Shown here in pieces: positions 30,642 through 43,140 of a stretch of 64,000 bases of DNA. Numbering within the stretch: position 1 is the first letter of the stretch; each line of letters opens with the position of its first letter. The translations under genes were made by a program, and so were the position numbers. The notes beneath the pieces were generated by a model. That model saw nothing but the letters and a program-made list of their open reading frames with translations. It was not told where the DNA came from and ran no database searches. The DNA comes from Bolinopsis microptera (taxonomy: Eukaryota > Ctenophora > Tentaculata > Lobata > Bolinopsidae): contig NC_087079.1 of the NCBI RefSeq assembly GCF_026151205.1, positions 17,232,945 to 17,296,944 of the forward strand, given 5' to 3'.

Positions 30642-33600
30642 ATGGCATCAGTTGTCCAGCCTGAATATGAAGAAGCAGAATCTCCCATGCAGGTTAATAA
30701 TTATTGATTATATGATTTATTTTGAACATTAAAAGAAAGCTTACAGTTGCAGTTGAATACATAAAATAGCTTTATCATATTATCATTCAGGCATGAGCCA
30801 TGATTAACATAGCACTATCACAACAAACTTATAAACCTTTGAGTACGAATGTAACTATGTAGGATAGGTTATAAATTTCATATTCCATAATTAGAATTGT
30901 GAAACAGTTAGTTGACAAACTTATCAATATCTGTTAATTAAATACAATCTACACTTTGCAGACAGATGAAGATTTTATTGCTAAAGCAAAGGGATTCTCA
31001 TATGACACAACTGCAACAAATTTAGCACAGTTCTTTGCTGGTTGTGATTTCAAAGATGGCAAGAACAAAGGCATTCACTTTCTTTTCAGCAGAGCCGGTA
31101 TATGTTGTTCACTGTGCATACAGGGGGGGGGGGGGGTATCACTGTCCATTTTATCCCTGCACAAAAAAAACTGAAAAAAGACAAAGACAAAAGGGACAAA
31201 AGGGACAAGAGGGACAAAAGGGACAAACAAAGATAATAGGGACAAAAAAGACAAAAAAAGGGGACAAAAAGGACAAAATGGACAAAAAGACAGGGACAAA
31301 ATGGACAAAATGGACAAAATGGACAAAAAGGACAGGGACAAATGAGACAAATAGACATGGACAAAATGGACAGTAAAGAAAATAAGGTCAATTATCCGAT
31401 GAAATGCAAAAAATGAGTTCAGGCACAGTTCCAACAAGCTAATAAGTTGGGTAAATTCAGAAAGAACAGTAAAGTCAATTTTGGTTATATATCAGCCTTA
31501 GTGTACTCACTGTTCAAGACAACTTGGTCTAGTTTACCTGGGGACCCCAGGCTATTATGTTCATAAACATAGCCTGGCGTAATTGAACCCTCTAAAACGC
31601 GCAAATAGGCGCGTTTATGCAATTTTACAATCAAATGATCAGATTTTACAATCTAACTCAGGCGCGGCTCTTGTAGCGCATACGCCACTTCTTTCTTATT
31701 AGTAGTTGGCGTGCCCGTGATCTTTTGCGCGGCTGTTATTGGTTCTGAACGATCACGTGAATGCGAGTCACGTGCGCTTTAACATCCAATAAGCATTCGC
31801 ACTTTTTTTCAGGGCAATGGAGGTCGTAATTCACTCAGCCCGAATAAAGATTTGTAGGTTTACAACCTACCAGGACGCGCGCCGAGTTGGACTCGTCGAC
31901 GGTCCAATATATGGAACAGATATTTTACGAGTATCACCCGTTAAATAAAGATTCGGCCGAATGACAGGCTGAGCGCCGCCCAGTAAGGTCTAGTCCGATA
32001 TTGTTAATGGAAAAGTAATTGTGTGGGTCTTTGCTTCTGGCCGCTTTACCTGGGGACCCCAGGCTATTATGTTCATAAACATAGCCTGGCGTAATTGAAC
32101 CCTCTAAAACACGCAAATAGGCGCGTTTATGCGATTTTACAAACAAATAGTCAGATCTAACTCAGCACGCAGCTTTTGTAGCACATACGTCACTTCTTTC
32201 CAATTGGTAGTTGGCGTGCACATGATCTTTTGCGCGGCTGTAATTGGTTCTGAACGATCACGTGAATGCTAGTCACGGGCGCGTTAACATCCAATGAGAA
32301 TTCCCACTTTTTTCAGGGCGATGAAGATCGTAATTCACTCAGCCCAAATAGAGATTCGGCGGAATGACAGGCTGAGCGCCGCCCAGTAACTGGCTGCTTT
32401 GAGCGTTATGATATTAAAAGATGATGACTTTTTTGATATCACCACTTGATTAATGGGATTAATGAAATATTGACTGAACCGTGTACAGTAAAACAAAATT
32501 TTTTAGTAAAACAAAATTTTTATTGACGACAAAACAATCAATACTTGACATACGTTGCATGCCACTTTTCGCCCGCCTGCCGAAGGCGGAAAATATCTCT
32601 GATATTTGGATACGAAACATGTATCAAATCAATACATATTTAATATCATTATACATTTACAAATAAATTTAAATTTAAATTCAGCTATATACACAATACA
32701 CAGCCTGCCGCGCAGACAGCCACACATTGCTGAGAGATTCTCAGGTGCAGATGTAAGCGCTGCGCCTGAGGTTTGTTACCTTACAATTACATGTCACGAT
32801 ATATTATTAATTATCAGAGAATTTTAGAAGCAAAATAATTATTGCATATTGGGAAAATTTCGGTCGTTAACGCAGTACAGGGCGTGGACACTGCTGACTG
32901 CAATGCTAATAACGGAAAATTCTGAGGCACATTTATTTATGTGATGCCGTTGATGAATTTTGCTTATTTCAGACCCTTCAGTGGTTTCAGTTGATTCTAA
33001 GTGCAGCAAAACACTGACATGAAAATCTAAATTGTTGATGTCGAGTAGAATATAATATACATTCTCTAAATTTGAGCTTGTCTAATTTTTTGTCCAAAAT
33101 TTTTGTCCCTTTTGTCCCTAGTATTGTCCATTTTGTCCCCAAAACACTGTCCTTCACAAAAAAATGTAAAAAAAGACAAAGACAAAATGGACAAAATGGA
33201 CAGTGGCACCCCCCCCCCCCTACAGGGCATGATTTGTTTATTTCAGTTTTCATAGGTATGAATTTGTACACCTATAATGTAATAATCTTATTAATAATAA
33301 TAATAAATTGAAATTTAATAACACCACTTTTAAGATAAAACTTATACTCAGCAGTGTTTAAACTAGTCATCCCAGAAATTAACATGAATACTAAGTTAAG
33401 AAAGTAAATTATGCTTGAAAATATGTCGTCAATACTAAAGCATTAAGGTACTTAAACATATTATGCAAAGATCAAACACCAGATATGACCAAAATAGTTA
33501 TCGATAAAGTTTTTCAAGTTCATCTAGGGACAGTATAAAAAGGTAGGTTTTTAGAAGAGCTTTAAAAGATTCCAGGGATTGAGCTAAGGAGATGGTAACA

Positions 33601-36600
33601 ACCAGACGATTGTAGATCTTTGGATGTACAATCTTTACCTACATATTCCTCTCCAGTAGAGCTAGACCACTTTGTGGCAGTTTTTACAGCAGTTTGCTTG
33701 GCCATAAGTGCTTCAAGTTCAGACATCAACTTTTCATGTTGGACACTCTTGTTCTGAACAAAATTTTAATGCAACTCCAAGAAGTCCTCGCATTTAACAG
33801 AATCCCTCTTAAGTTGCGTGAAACTCTCAACACTGGCCTTAAGAGCTTTCAGCCCCTTCAATGAGAACAAGTTTAAAACATTGGTAACAAGAGTTCAGAT
33901 CCATAGTGATGGGTGGAAGAAGGAGGAGAAAATGGCGGTGAAGTTAATACTGGCATGGGGGGGGGGGGGGGGGGGGGCTAAAGTATACTAAGGTATATCC
34001 CCGCCCCTAAATCGGGAATAAAAATTATAACTCGTGCAAGTCCGAAATGGGCCGTGTGCTGCTTCTAGGAAGTACATATGACAGTGCATATCAGCACACT
34101 GTTGGCTTTCTTAGAGACCTGATGAGTACCAAGCGGAAATCATGATTGCCTGGTAAGCAAGTTCACACTCATTCCGAATGGCGGTAGACTATTACAGCTA
34201 CACTGCAGCTTACACTGTAGTGGGAATCGCGTCACTGATATCCTCCGAGCATAATTACCAGGATAAATCCTGTACCAATCACAGCTTGGTGACCTGGCCT
34301 GCCTGCCTCAGACGGGGTTTGAACCCCGGTCTTCCGCTTGGGAGGCGAGTGAAATACCACTACACCACCCGGCCGACGGGAATAACCTACATTTTATGAT
34401 CCTTATATAACCTACATTTTATGATCCTTATATAATACCCAAAATTAGCTATATTCTTCGTTTAGATTTGCAAGATTAGCGTGTTTTTGGACTAGTACAT
34501 GAATTTACACCCAGTTTGGTCAAAAACTTTCGCCCAAAATTCGATCAAATTTCAATATTTTTGAATGAGACTAACTTTATGTGAAAGATATAGCTCAATA
34601 TCTGTTGAATAGTGGATACTAAGTATATCTCGGTTCAAAATGAAATAACTCCATTACATCAGTTTTCAATATTTTTTCATGAAATGTTCGGAATCAATTA
34701 AGAATTGCATTTCAAGCTTATTGTGGGCAGCCATTTTTGATTTATGCCTCCAAAGAACCTACATTTTAATATACTTTAATATGGTCAGCCCCCCCCCCCA
34801 ATACTGTAGCTAGGGAAGTGATGCGTTGCTAGTATTATAGTAGATCTACATACGGTCACGTCATCGTCTCTTCTATTGCTTTGACATTGGGACCTAAAAT
34901 TATTTGTTATTTAGTACTAATTAAGATCCCTGATGCTCGGAAAAGCTTAACAAGGTTTCGTATTAGCTGCCACAATCTTTACATTGAGAGGGGCCGTTAC
35001 GAAACCCCCCTAGTACCAAGAGAACATCGATGGTGCACTTTCTGCTTTTTCAGTAAGGGGCTTAAGCTTATTGAGGACGAAATTCATGTTCTAACTCACT
35101 GTTTACTCTACTCCTCAGTTAGAGAAAAATTTAACTTCCATCCCAAAAATATTACTGACCTAGCCGGTTTGCTATCCGATAAAACACTAGACCCTACAAA
35201 ATTTACTGCCACAGCAAGAGCAATCAATTCAATTCTCTCTGTGAACGAACATTTTACAGCCTACTATAAGAGCCCAGACCGCAAAATAAGATCGAAATCT
35301 ACAAATCCGATCTATTCTTAGAAAAATAGTATTATAAAACATTTCTATTTTATCCCTACACATTTGTAAATAACTAGAATTGTGTAACCTTAAATTATTT
35401 CAGAATTATAACTATTGTGAATTCAATAAAATAATTATCACTTTTGTATCCTTGTATCCTTGTATCCTTGTATCCTAGTACTAGTGTTGAATGTATTGAA
35501 TTTGTAAACTGTATTCTCAGGGAAATCAAGTGAAGCATACATTGAATTTCTGGAAAGTAGTGATTTGAAACGAGCTTTAGATTTCAATAAGAAGTACTTG
35601 GGGGACAGATATGTAGATGTAAGGAATTTCTCTTGAGTAATTGTTATATATCTGATTACTTGTCACTTTAAGGAACCATCTTTTATACTCAGCCCTGTCC
35701 AGTTCCTCCCTTCGGGGAAATAATCTATATTATATATTATTGATAGGGCAATCAAGGAACGAATGAAAGTAACTGAAAACAGTGTTACATTCCATGTTAC
35801 TTTACGCTAGCCACTGTATGTATCATGTATTTGTATGTGCACTGACATTATCCATGTTACTTTACGCTAGCCACTGTATGTATCATGTATTTGTATGTGC
35901 ACTGACATTATCCATGTTACTTTACCCTAGCCACTGTATGTATCATGTATTTGTATGTGCACTGACATTATCCATGTTACTTTACGCTAGCCACTGTATG
36001 TATCATGTATTTGTATGTATCATGTATTTGTATGTGCACTGACATTATTAATCTCAGGTATCCATTGCAACTAGAGAAATTATGGAAGCTGCACTAGCAG
36101 AAAATGAGACTGGTGCAGGTATGTTGTGTTGGTGTGCTCTCCAAAATTCAAATACCTTATGAATCCTCTCATTGTCATCGCAGTGGTGTTAATTCAGGAA
36201 ATGAGTAGATTCAATGACACACGTTGAGTAAGGTAGAGATCAATAGATATACAAGTCGTTATACAAAGACCCCACGGCTACTGCAGACATCTTAAATATA
36301 GCATACTCCTGAAATGTAAAGGAGTTAACTCAAAGTCGAATACATATAATACAAACACATGAAATATAATAGAAAGATATATAAAGTTCACAGTGGTTGT
36401 GTGTTAATATAGTAGTAGTATGTAGTGTATGTGCCACTGCTAGGCCTCTGTTGCCCAATCTTCAAAATAAATCTGCTAGGCTGCTGTTTATACCTATACT
36501 GTTATTAAAATAACGTTGTGAATTTAGATCCAGAAGATTCCCATCACATCATAAAGCTGACTGGAATGCCTTTTGCTGCTTTACACGAGGAGATAGCTAT

Positions 36601-39600
36601 CTTCTTCGCTGGTTGTGATATCAAGGGAGGCAAGAAAAAGTATGTGAAATTTCTTTATCCCTATTAATAACCGGAAATTTTAAAAGTTATTAAAAATTTA
36701 CAGAAAAAACCAATAAGTAGTCAAGGGTTTTATAATTTGTTTGAATTTCGCTACTGTATTTCTAGTTCCATCACTCATCAGGGGTATACATTTCCTACGT
36801 AACCAAGACGGATCAGCGTCTGGGGGATGTTTTGTAGAATTTCTAGCTTCTGAGGACATGAAAATAGCTCTGTCTAAAGACAAGGAGTACATGGGTAGTA
36901 GGTTCTGCCATGTCACCAAGTCAACTGCAGAAGAGAGGGAATATACGCTAGCTAAACAAAATGAAGGTATTTTCTCTTTCTCTGTCTGTGCCGAATTTAT
37001 CTGAAATTCTTTCTAAGGAGAAGTAAAGAGTCAGAATTTTAAAGAAATAATTGAAAGTAATTTTTCTTACAATTCTTCGTTTTTTAGCACTGCAAAACAT
37101 GAAAGAACCTATCCTGAAACTTAAAGGGCTGCCCTTCAAAGCAACAGAAAACGACATCAAGAACTTCTTCCCTGATTTGGAAATCGTTTCTGTTGAAGTG
37201 AGTGAGTCTGCGTTTAATACAGGCATCCTATGATGGGGGGGGGGGTGCCACGTGTCACCCCTCCCCCTATAATGTCACCGAAGATTGTCTAGTGCACGTG
37301 GCTACTTATTTCAAATTTAAATGAGCTTGGATATAGTAATCTGCTAATTTTTCAAGTTTACAGTAACAATATGACCTTCAATTAGTGATTAAATTGAATT
37401 AAAATTTACCAAACAGATGGTGCTCAATGAACATGGGAACTGTAGAGGGGAATCATTCTTAGATTTCGCCACATTGGACGAAGCAAAAGAAGCCATCAAG
37501 TCATACAAGCTCAAATTGTTACACAGGTAATTCATTTCAGAGTCTTAAATTGTCGATTAGATGTGATGGTATTTTCCTTAGCTTGAGAATTGTGAAAAAT
37601 TACGCAAATAAAAATAACAATTTAAATATTAAGTGAATGTGCTTTAGGCATATCAAACAATTGGAGACGCAGAACATTTTGTCTGATATGTAATATGCTT
37701 GACTTCGTAGATTCGTTGATGTGACTAAGGGCAGCAGAACAGAGTGGATGCAAATGATTCCATCCTCCGAGAAGATTAAGAAAACAGCAGAGGATCTGGA
37801 GGAGCCTATTGTAAAGTAAGACAGTTCATCATAATGTCATAATACACGTGGTTTTGTAATGTGATGTCACGTGTTTATTAATTAGATACAACTATTTGTC
37901 ATGTTTGTCAGTAAATCAATAACATACGATTAAATAATGTTCAGACTAAACAACCTACCACTGAAAGTAACAAAAGGTGAGATAGAAGACTTCATGTTTG
38001 GTATAGAGTGTAGAGCAGTTCAGATAGTGCGGTTACCACGCGGTGACTGTAACGGAGAGGCTTTTATAGAGTTTACTAATGTCGAGGACGCTGCTAAGGC
38101 CTTGAAAAAACACAAACAGCCACTCAATGGAGAATCAGGGTAAGCTTTGTTAACATCTTGTAGTTCTTATTCATAGCCAGTTCTCAGAATTATCTTGTTT
38201 GCTATTTTAGCAGTCACACAAGCTACAAGCTAAAACCTCACACAAGCTACAAGCTAAAACCTCACACAAGCGCAGCTACTTGAAGCTAAAACCTCACACA
38301 AGCTACAAGCTAAAACCTCACACAAGCTACTTGAAGCTAAAACCTCACACAAGCTACAAGCTAAAACCTCACACAAGCTACTTGAAGCTAAAACCTCACA
38401 CAAGCTACAAGCTAAAACCTCACACAAGCTACTTGAAGCTAAAACCTCACACAAGCTACAAGCCAAAACCTCACACAAGCTACTTGAAGCTAAAACCTCA
38501 CACAAGCTACAAGCTAAAACCTCACACAAGCTACTTGAAGCTAAAACCTCACACAAGCTACAAGCTAAAACCTCACACAAGCTACAAGCTAAAACCTCAC
38601 ACAAGCTACAAGCTAAAACCTCACACAAGCTACAAGCTAAAACCTCACACAAGCTACTTGAAGCTAAAACCTCACACAAGCTACTTGAAGCTAAAACCTC
38701 ACACAAGCTACAAGCTAAAACCTCACACAAGCTACAAGCTAAAACCTCACACAAGCTACTTGAAGCTAAAACCTCACACAAGCTACAAGCTAAAACCTCA
38801 CACAAGCTACAAGCTAAAACCTCACACAAGCTACTTGAAGCTAAAACCTCACACAAGCTACAAGCTAAAACCTCACACAAGCTACAAGCTAAAACCTCAC
38901 ACAAGCTACTTGAAGCTAAAACCTCACACAAGCTACAAGCTAAAACCTCACACAAGCTACAAGCTAAAACCTCACACAAGCTACTTGAAGCTAAAACCTC
39001 ACACAAGCTACAAGCTAAAACCTCACACAAGCTACAAGCTAAAACCTCACACAAGCTACTTGAAGCTAAAACCTCACACAAGCTACAAGCTAAAACCTCA
39101 CACAAGCTACAAGCTAAAACCTCACACAAGCTACTTGAAGCTAAAACCTCACACAAGCTACAAGCTAAAACCTCACACAAGCTACAAGCTAAAACCTCAC
39201 ACAAGCTACAAGCTAAAACCTCACACAAGCTACAAGCTAAAACCTCACACAAGCTACAAGCTAAAACCTCACACAAGCTACAAGCTAAAACCTCACACAA
39301 GCTACAAGCTAAAACCTCACACAAGCTACTTGAAGCTAAAACCTCACACAAGCTACAAGCTAAAACCTCACACAAGCTACAAGCTAAAACCTCACACAAG
39401 CTACTTGAAGCTAAAACCTCACACAAGCTACAAGCTAAAACCTCACACAAGCTACAAGCTAAAACCTCACACAAGCTACAAGCTAAAACCTCACACAAGC
39501 TACAAGCTAAAACCTCACACAAGCTACTTGAAGCTAAAACCTCACACAAGCTACAAGCTAAAACCTCACACAAGCTACAAGCTAAAACCTCACACAAGCT

Positions 39601-42271
39601 ACTTGAAGCTAAAACCTCACACAAGCTACAAGCTAAAACCTCACACAAGCTAAAACCTCACTACACAGGCGAGATAGACAGGTAGATGTCACACCATCAA
39701 GTCGCTGTGACTGGAGAAAAGCGCCCCTCCCCAAGACTGCCACAACTACTTCCAAGCCAGTGCCCGCCCGCTCGCGCAGCCCTCCATCCAGGAAGCGCCC
39801 CCTCAGCATGGACCACTCCGCAAACACTGACAGAGACAGACACGGCTCTCATCCCAGGATTAGTGCTCCCACTCCTGTGGGATATCCTTCTTATGGAACT
39901 TACAACAACATGCCGTAAGTGGCAGGGGGATCCTAGAGTTTGTTGTTCTAGTGACCTGGTATTGTTGCTTAGTTAATACGTGGTTTATTCTGTCTGGCAT
40001 TATATAAAATAGTGCGTTATTAAAACTTGATAGCTTTGTGTCTTAGTACAGATGTTGAAACAGGGATAAGGAAACTTAATGCCTTGATAAGCTCTCAAGT
40101 TTTGATAGGATTGTGTTTATTGTTTGATTTCTAATTACTTGATGCATTTCAGATAATTTCTGTTAATGTGGGCTGGCGATGAATGAGTTGTGAACTGCTG
40201 AAATTTATGAGAGTAAAATAAACTTGTTGGGCGGTCCCTTAAATGAGTAATATGGGATTTGTTGTAAAGCGTAGAAGTTGAACCTGCAGTTATTCAAGTT
40301 TAACTTCAAGTTGAGCCCCAGTGACGAACTACATATTTGGAAATAATCTCTCGACTTTGAGACTCTATATATATATATATAATGATGCAATACAGTGGGG
40401 TGTATTTCAATAATAAAAAGGTTTTTTTAGACTTATGTAATTTTTTATGTAGGTATTAAATGTCATTTGAAGTTATTTAAGGTTACTTGAGGTGATTTGA
40501 GTTTATTTGAAGATATATCTTGTCGACCAAGCGCAGGTGTAAAAGTAACAGTTGGGCAGAAAGAACTTTGAATTCGTCACTGGGACTCTCCCTAACAGCT
40601 GGTGACTGTTAAGGTTAACTTCTAAGCTGTGGTTATACGATTGATTTGATTTCCTCTCCTCTGCAGTGTGTATGGAGATAGAGGGAATCTGAGGGAATAT
40701 CTTGTTAATATGATCGGACTACCCTTCTCTGCAAGCGAAGAAGACATCAAGCAGTTCTTCCATCCCATTAGAATGTCTCAAGTTGAGTTTTTAAAGAATA
40801 ATCGGGGGTTGCCACGCGGTATTGCTGTTGTTGGGTTTCATTCGGAGGAAGATCGTAGCAATGCAATGCTGAGGAATAAGAATACAATTGGTTAGCGACG
40901 GTTTTAAATAATTTCAAGATAATTTGTTGGTTTTTATTTCTGTTCCGTATTGTTTGACAATAGGTTATGTGCTACGTTGTTGTGCTCCATAATTCAAGTT
41001 TTATATCAGCTTGATTGGATCCTACTGGAAGATATGGCCACGTTTCTTTATTTGAAAGTTTTCTGGCTCGCGGCCAGGAACCATTGAAGAGATAACATCT
41101 TTATCTCGATGCCTTGAAAATACGAATGCCGGTTATCCCTTATAACTTTATAAGGATATTGGCAAAATGCCAACAATTGCGACAACAGTATAAACCACAA
41201 GAAATATGTATTGAATGAAAATAAAGGTTGGGAAAGACAAAAATGTCGCAGCTTCTTTCAGTTTCTGAAAATAGTGATAGAATAAAAATGATACAATTTT
41301 GAAAGGTTGGACTGTCAGTAATTTTGCTTTGGATGTATTTATTTAATATCAAGCTACTAGATACTTCTGATAGATCTGTTTGAACTCTAAATAGTGAGTA
41401 CACTGGGTTGTAAGACGGTTTTATGAGAGGAAACCATCATGGGCTCGTTGTTAGCATAAGATTTTCAGTACGTCATAAGCTTGAAATTTAATTTCAGTGC
41501 ATTTATGGTGGCCACAGCGGATTCCAAAAGGGCTTCAAGGTGTGTGTAGTGAAACAATTATCACATATTCTATATGTAACGTGTTATGATGATCGGTGAA
41601 AGAATGAGAAGTTTAATTATGATGAACCAATAATTAGTGCTTGATGAATCTCCAGTACTATTCCGTTCGAGGTCGATTGTCGAGCTAGCTAGCAAAGCTT
41701 GGACGGGTTTATCTTTACCTGAACTACTTAAAATAAAAGAGAAACATTTGACTACAACAAAAAGAACACAAATGTACATGCTCCATGTTTTAAACTGTGC
41801 GATCTCTTTCTCGGATTTATCTTAGAAACGTTGTAAGATCAGGTGTTATAAGATAAGGTGTTGTAAGATCACGTAGAAATAGGCTTCAGCTCTCAGTTTA
41901 ACTGGTTGTTGTTTCCCAGTTCTAAGTTCTGATTGCTTCCCAGGAAGCCGTTACGTTAATCTGCATGTGAGAAACGAACCTCGTGAATACGACTTTGACT
42001 TCACTAAAGGCGGTGGTTAGTAATCTCGTTTTCATCAAGGCTCTAGCTGATTTTCTATCTACTAGAGCTGATATGTACCAACATTAAACTATCGTATCAT
42101 TTATATGTTTCAACCTCCAGTTCGATTAAAATAATTTGTATCAAGCTCATTCTCATCATTAATAAATGATTTACAGGTAAAGTACACGAAGACAAGCGGG
42201 ACGACTTCAGTAGGTCTCGAGAGGTGACCTACAGAGATAATCGTAATAGAGACCCTTACAGTAGATACTGA
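30642..42271 (+). CDS. Five-RRM protein of the hnRNP F/H-GRSF1-ESRP type, 14 exons
   Basis: Exons: 30642-30692, 30962-31097, 35521-35618, 36058-36118, 36528-36639, 36782-36966, 37088-37197, 37417-37526, 37711-37815, 37945-38139, 39669-39914, 40667-40890, 41944-42015, 42177-42271. All junctions are GT-AG and phases add up to 599 aa. The RRMs fall at about 20-105, 117-200, 218-290, 322-392 and 475-553. Their RNP1-like strands read SSEAYIEF, SGGCFVEF, RGESFLDF, NGEAFIEF and RGIAVVGF. They lack the aromatic residues of canonical RRMs, as quasi-RRMs that bind G-rich RNA do. An SR/proline-rich linker (RSRSPPSRKRP) precedes RRM5. The N-terminus is only 19 residues. Vertebrate hnRNP F/H and GRSF1 have three such domains, so five is unusual; RBM12-type proteins are the alternative. 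Introns carry minisatellites and transposon debris. Confidence 0.85.
31118..31380 (+). repeat. G-run plus GGACAAAA array
   Basis: Thirteen G are followed by TATCACTGTCCATTTT and then by about 20 degenerate copies of GGACAAAA. It starts 20 bp after the exon 2 donor of the RRM gene. The same arrangement, inverted, is at 33085-33220. Confidence 0.8.
31530..32390 (+). mobile_element. Two tandem copies of a CCTGGGGACC-type element
   Basis: Both copies (31533-31988 and 32043-32390) start TTTACCTGGGGACCCCAGGC, run through AATTGAACCCTCTAAAAC, and end AATGACAGGCTGAGCGCCGC. The first carries an extra 100-bp segment (31852-31945) whose inverted copy is at 21322-21416. No transposase is seen. Located in intron 2 of the RRM gene. 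Confidence 0.75.
33085..33220 (-). repeat. Inverted copy of the G-run/GGACAAAA element
   Basis: Read on the minus strand: a G-run, then TGCCACTGTCCATTTTGTCC, a loop, and GGACAAAA-type units. The two halves are complementary and could fold into a hairpin. Confidence 0.75.
33558..33870 (-). pseudogene. Coding remnant, coiled-coil-like
   Basis: About 100 codons open on the minus strand with one internal TAA. The sequence includes KGLKALKASVESFTQLKRD and SVQHEKLMSELEALMAKQ, which look like a coiled coil. The source gene is not recognised. It lies in intron 2 of the RRM gene, so it is probably a transposon-borne or processed remnant. Confidence 0.4.
34020..34377 (-). mobile_element. tRNA-Gly-derived SINE
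   Basis: On the minus strand the head reads GGCCGGGTGGTGTAGTGGTA (A box), then an anticodon loop CTCCCAA (Gly-CCC type) and a B box GGGTTCAAACCCC. Acceptor-stem pairing is broken, so it is not a tRNA gene. About 280 bp of unrelated body follows. Confidence 0.7.
34881..35485 (+). pseudogene. 5'-truncated LINE 3' end with (TTGTATCC)n tail
   Basis: A 146-codon frame contains SLTRFRISCHNLYIERGRYE, then CTFC and an EDEIHVLTHC cluster, the cysteine/histidine tail of a LINE ORF2. The 3' UTR ends in four copies of TTGTATCC, the tail that LINEs of this kind extend. It ends about 35 bp upstream of RRM-gene exon 3. Confidence 0.8.
35791..36049 (+). repeat. 60-bp minisatellite adjoining a 3' splice site
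   Basis: Just over four copies of a 60-bp unit starting TCCATGTTACTTTACGCTAG and ending GCACTGACATTA. The last copy runs to within 10 bp of the acceptor of RRM-gene exon 4 (AG at 36056-36057). Confidence 0.95.
38214..39655 (+). repeat. 24/27-bp minisatellite filling RRM-gene intron 10
   Basis: About 57 copies of a 24-bp (AAGCTACAAGCTAAAACCTC plus ACAC) or 27-bp (with ACTTGAAGC) unit. All units are multiples of three, so both strands stay open for about 1.4 kb; neither frame looks like a real protein. The array starts after a good acceptor-like tract (38200-38213) and ends 13 bp before the acceptor used for exon 11. Confidence 0.95.
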
Positions 42272-42642
42272 CAAACAGGTTATTTGTTGTTACCTTTTAT
42301 GGGCATCACGTGATAAATAATACCTTATATGGGCATTTCATCAGTCATCTCAAAGATAACTCCCTTGTCTCATTCAAGGAACAAATGAATATGAAATTGG
42401 ACTGGTACAGGGGATAGGAGCCTGTCCTCGCGCTAGACCCATGTTTATCTACCGATCATGTCACAGCCTACCCCACACTCAAAAACAGTCACTCCAAGTT
42501 AATTTTCGAAAGAAACCCGAGTATCACAAAACCACCAAAAGAGGACTTTCTTATTCACAACGGTTTCAAGAAACGAATTCCTCCGCAATCAACACAACCC
42601 ATCGCGTTGCGTCGGGAGTAAAATATTCACACCCCACGTCAT

Positions 42643-42791
42643 CAGAGACAAAAGGAAATCGAGGCATGTACGGAATCGCGATTTTTCCCATTATTTGCGA
42701 CAAATTTTATGTAAAGTTTAATGTATAGTGTGTTAAAAATCGCGGTATCGCGATTTTTGGCCAAAATAATCGCGAAATCCTTTTGCCCCTG
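42643..42791. mobile_element. 149-bp hAT-like MITE
   Basis: Ends CAGAGACAAAAGGA and TCCTTTTGCCCCTG are inverted repeats. The 8-bp duplication CACGTCAT flanks it (42635-42642, 42792-42799). The interior is rich in AATCGCGATTT palindromes. A copy of identical length is at 63410-63558. Confidence 0.85.
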
Positions 42792-42929
42792 CACGTCATT
42801 ATTAAAAGTTTGAAATGTAGCTTTAGAGAATATTGGGGGTCCTGTATCAACACTTCTCGGAAATTAGAATTCTATCGTGACCTAAAATCCAAATTAAACT
42901 AAGAATATTACCTAGACAGTGAGTGTCAT

Positions 42930-43140
42930 TAAATATGCAGACCATGCGAATATCACAAGACTACTGATCAGTACACATCGACTCGAAATTGAACTTGGCC
43001 GATATAATCAAACTCCTCGCGATGGGCGAATATGCTCCTGGTGCAATATTTATTATAATAGTCTTAGGTTCTGGTATTATTGAGAATGAAGATCACTTCC
43101 TTAACCATTGTGATCTTAACGCTGCATCTAGTTACTATTA
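42930..43140 (+). pseudogene. Degenerate LINE tail
   Basis: Frames read LEIELGRYNQTPRDGRICSW and, after a frameshift, IENEDHFLNHCDLN. This is the same cysteine/histidine tail as in the LINE at 34881, more decayed. Confidence 0.6.

Noticed and set aside
34308-34375. Functional tRNA-Gly gene
   Set aside because: A and B boxes are good, but the acceptor stem does not pair and a SINE body follows.
38214-38281. Acceptor at 38213 for RRM-gene exon 11
   Set aside because: The signal is good, but the frame meets TGA at 38281; the acceptor at 39668 continues the protein in frame.
38254-39653. Long open frames on both strands through the 24/27-bp array
   Set aside because: They arise because the repeat unit is a multiple of three without stops. 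The peptides are pure repeats and the region is flanked by splice sites of the RRM gene.
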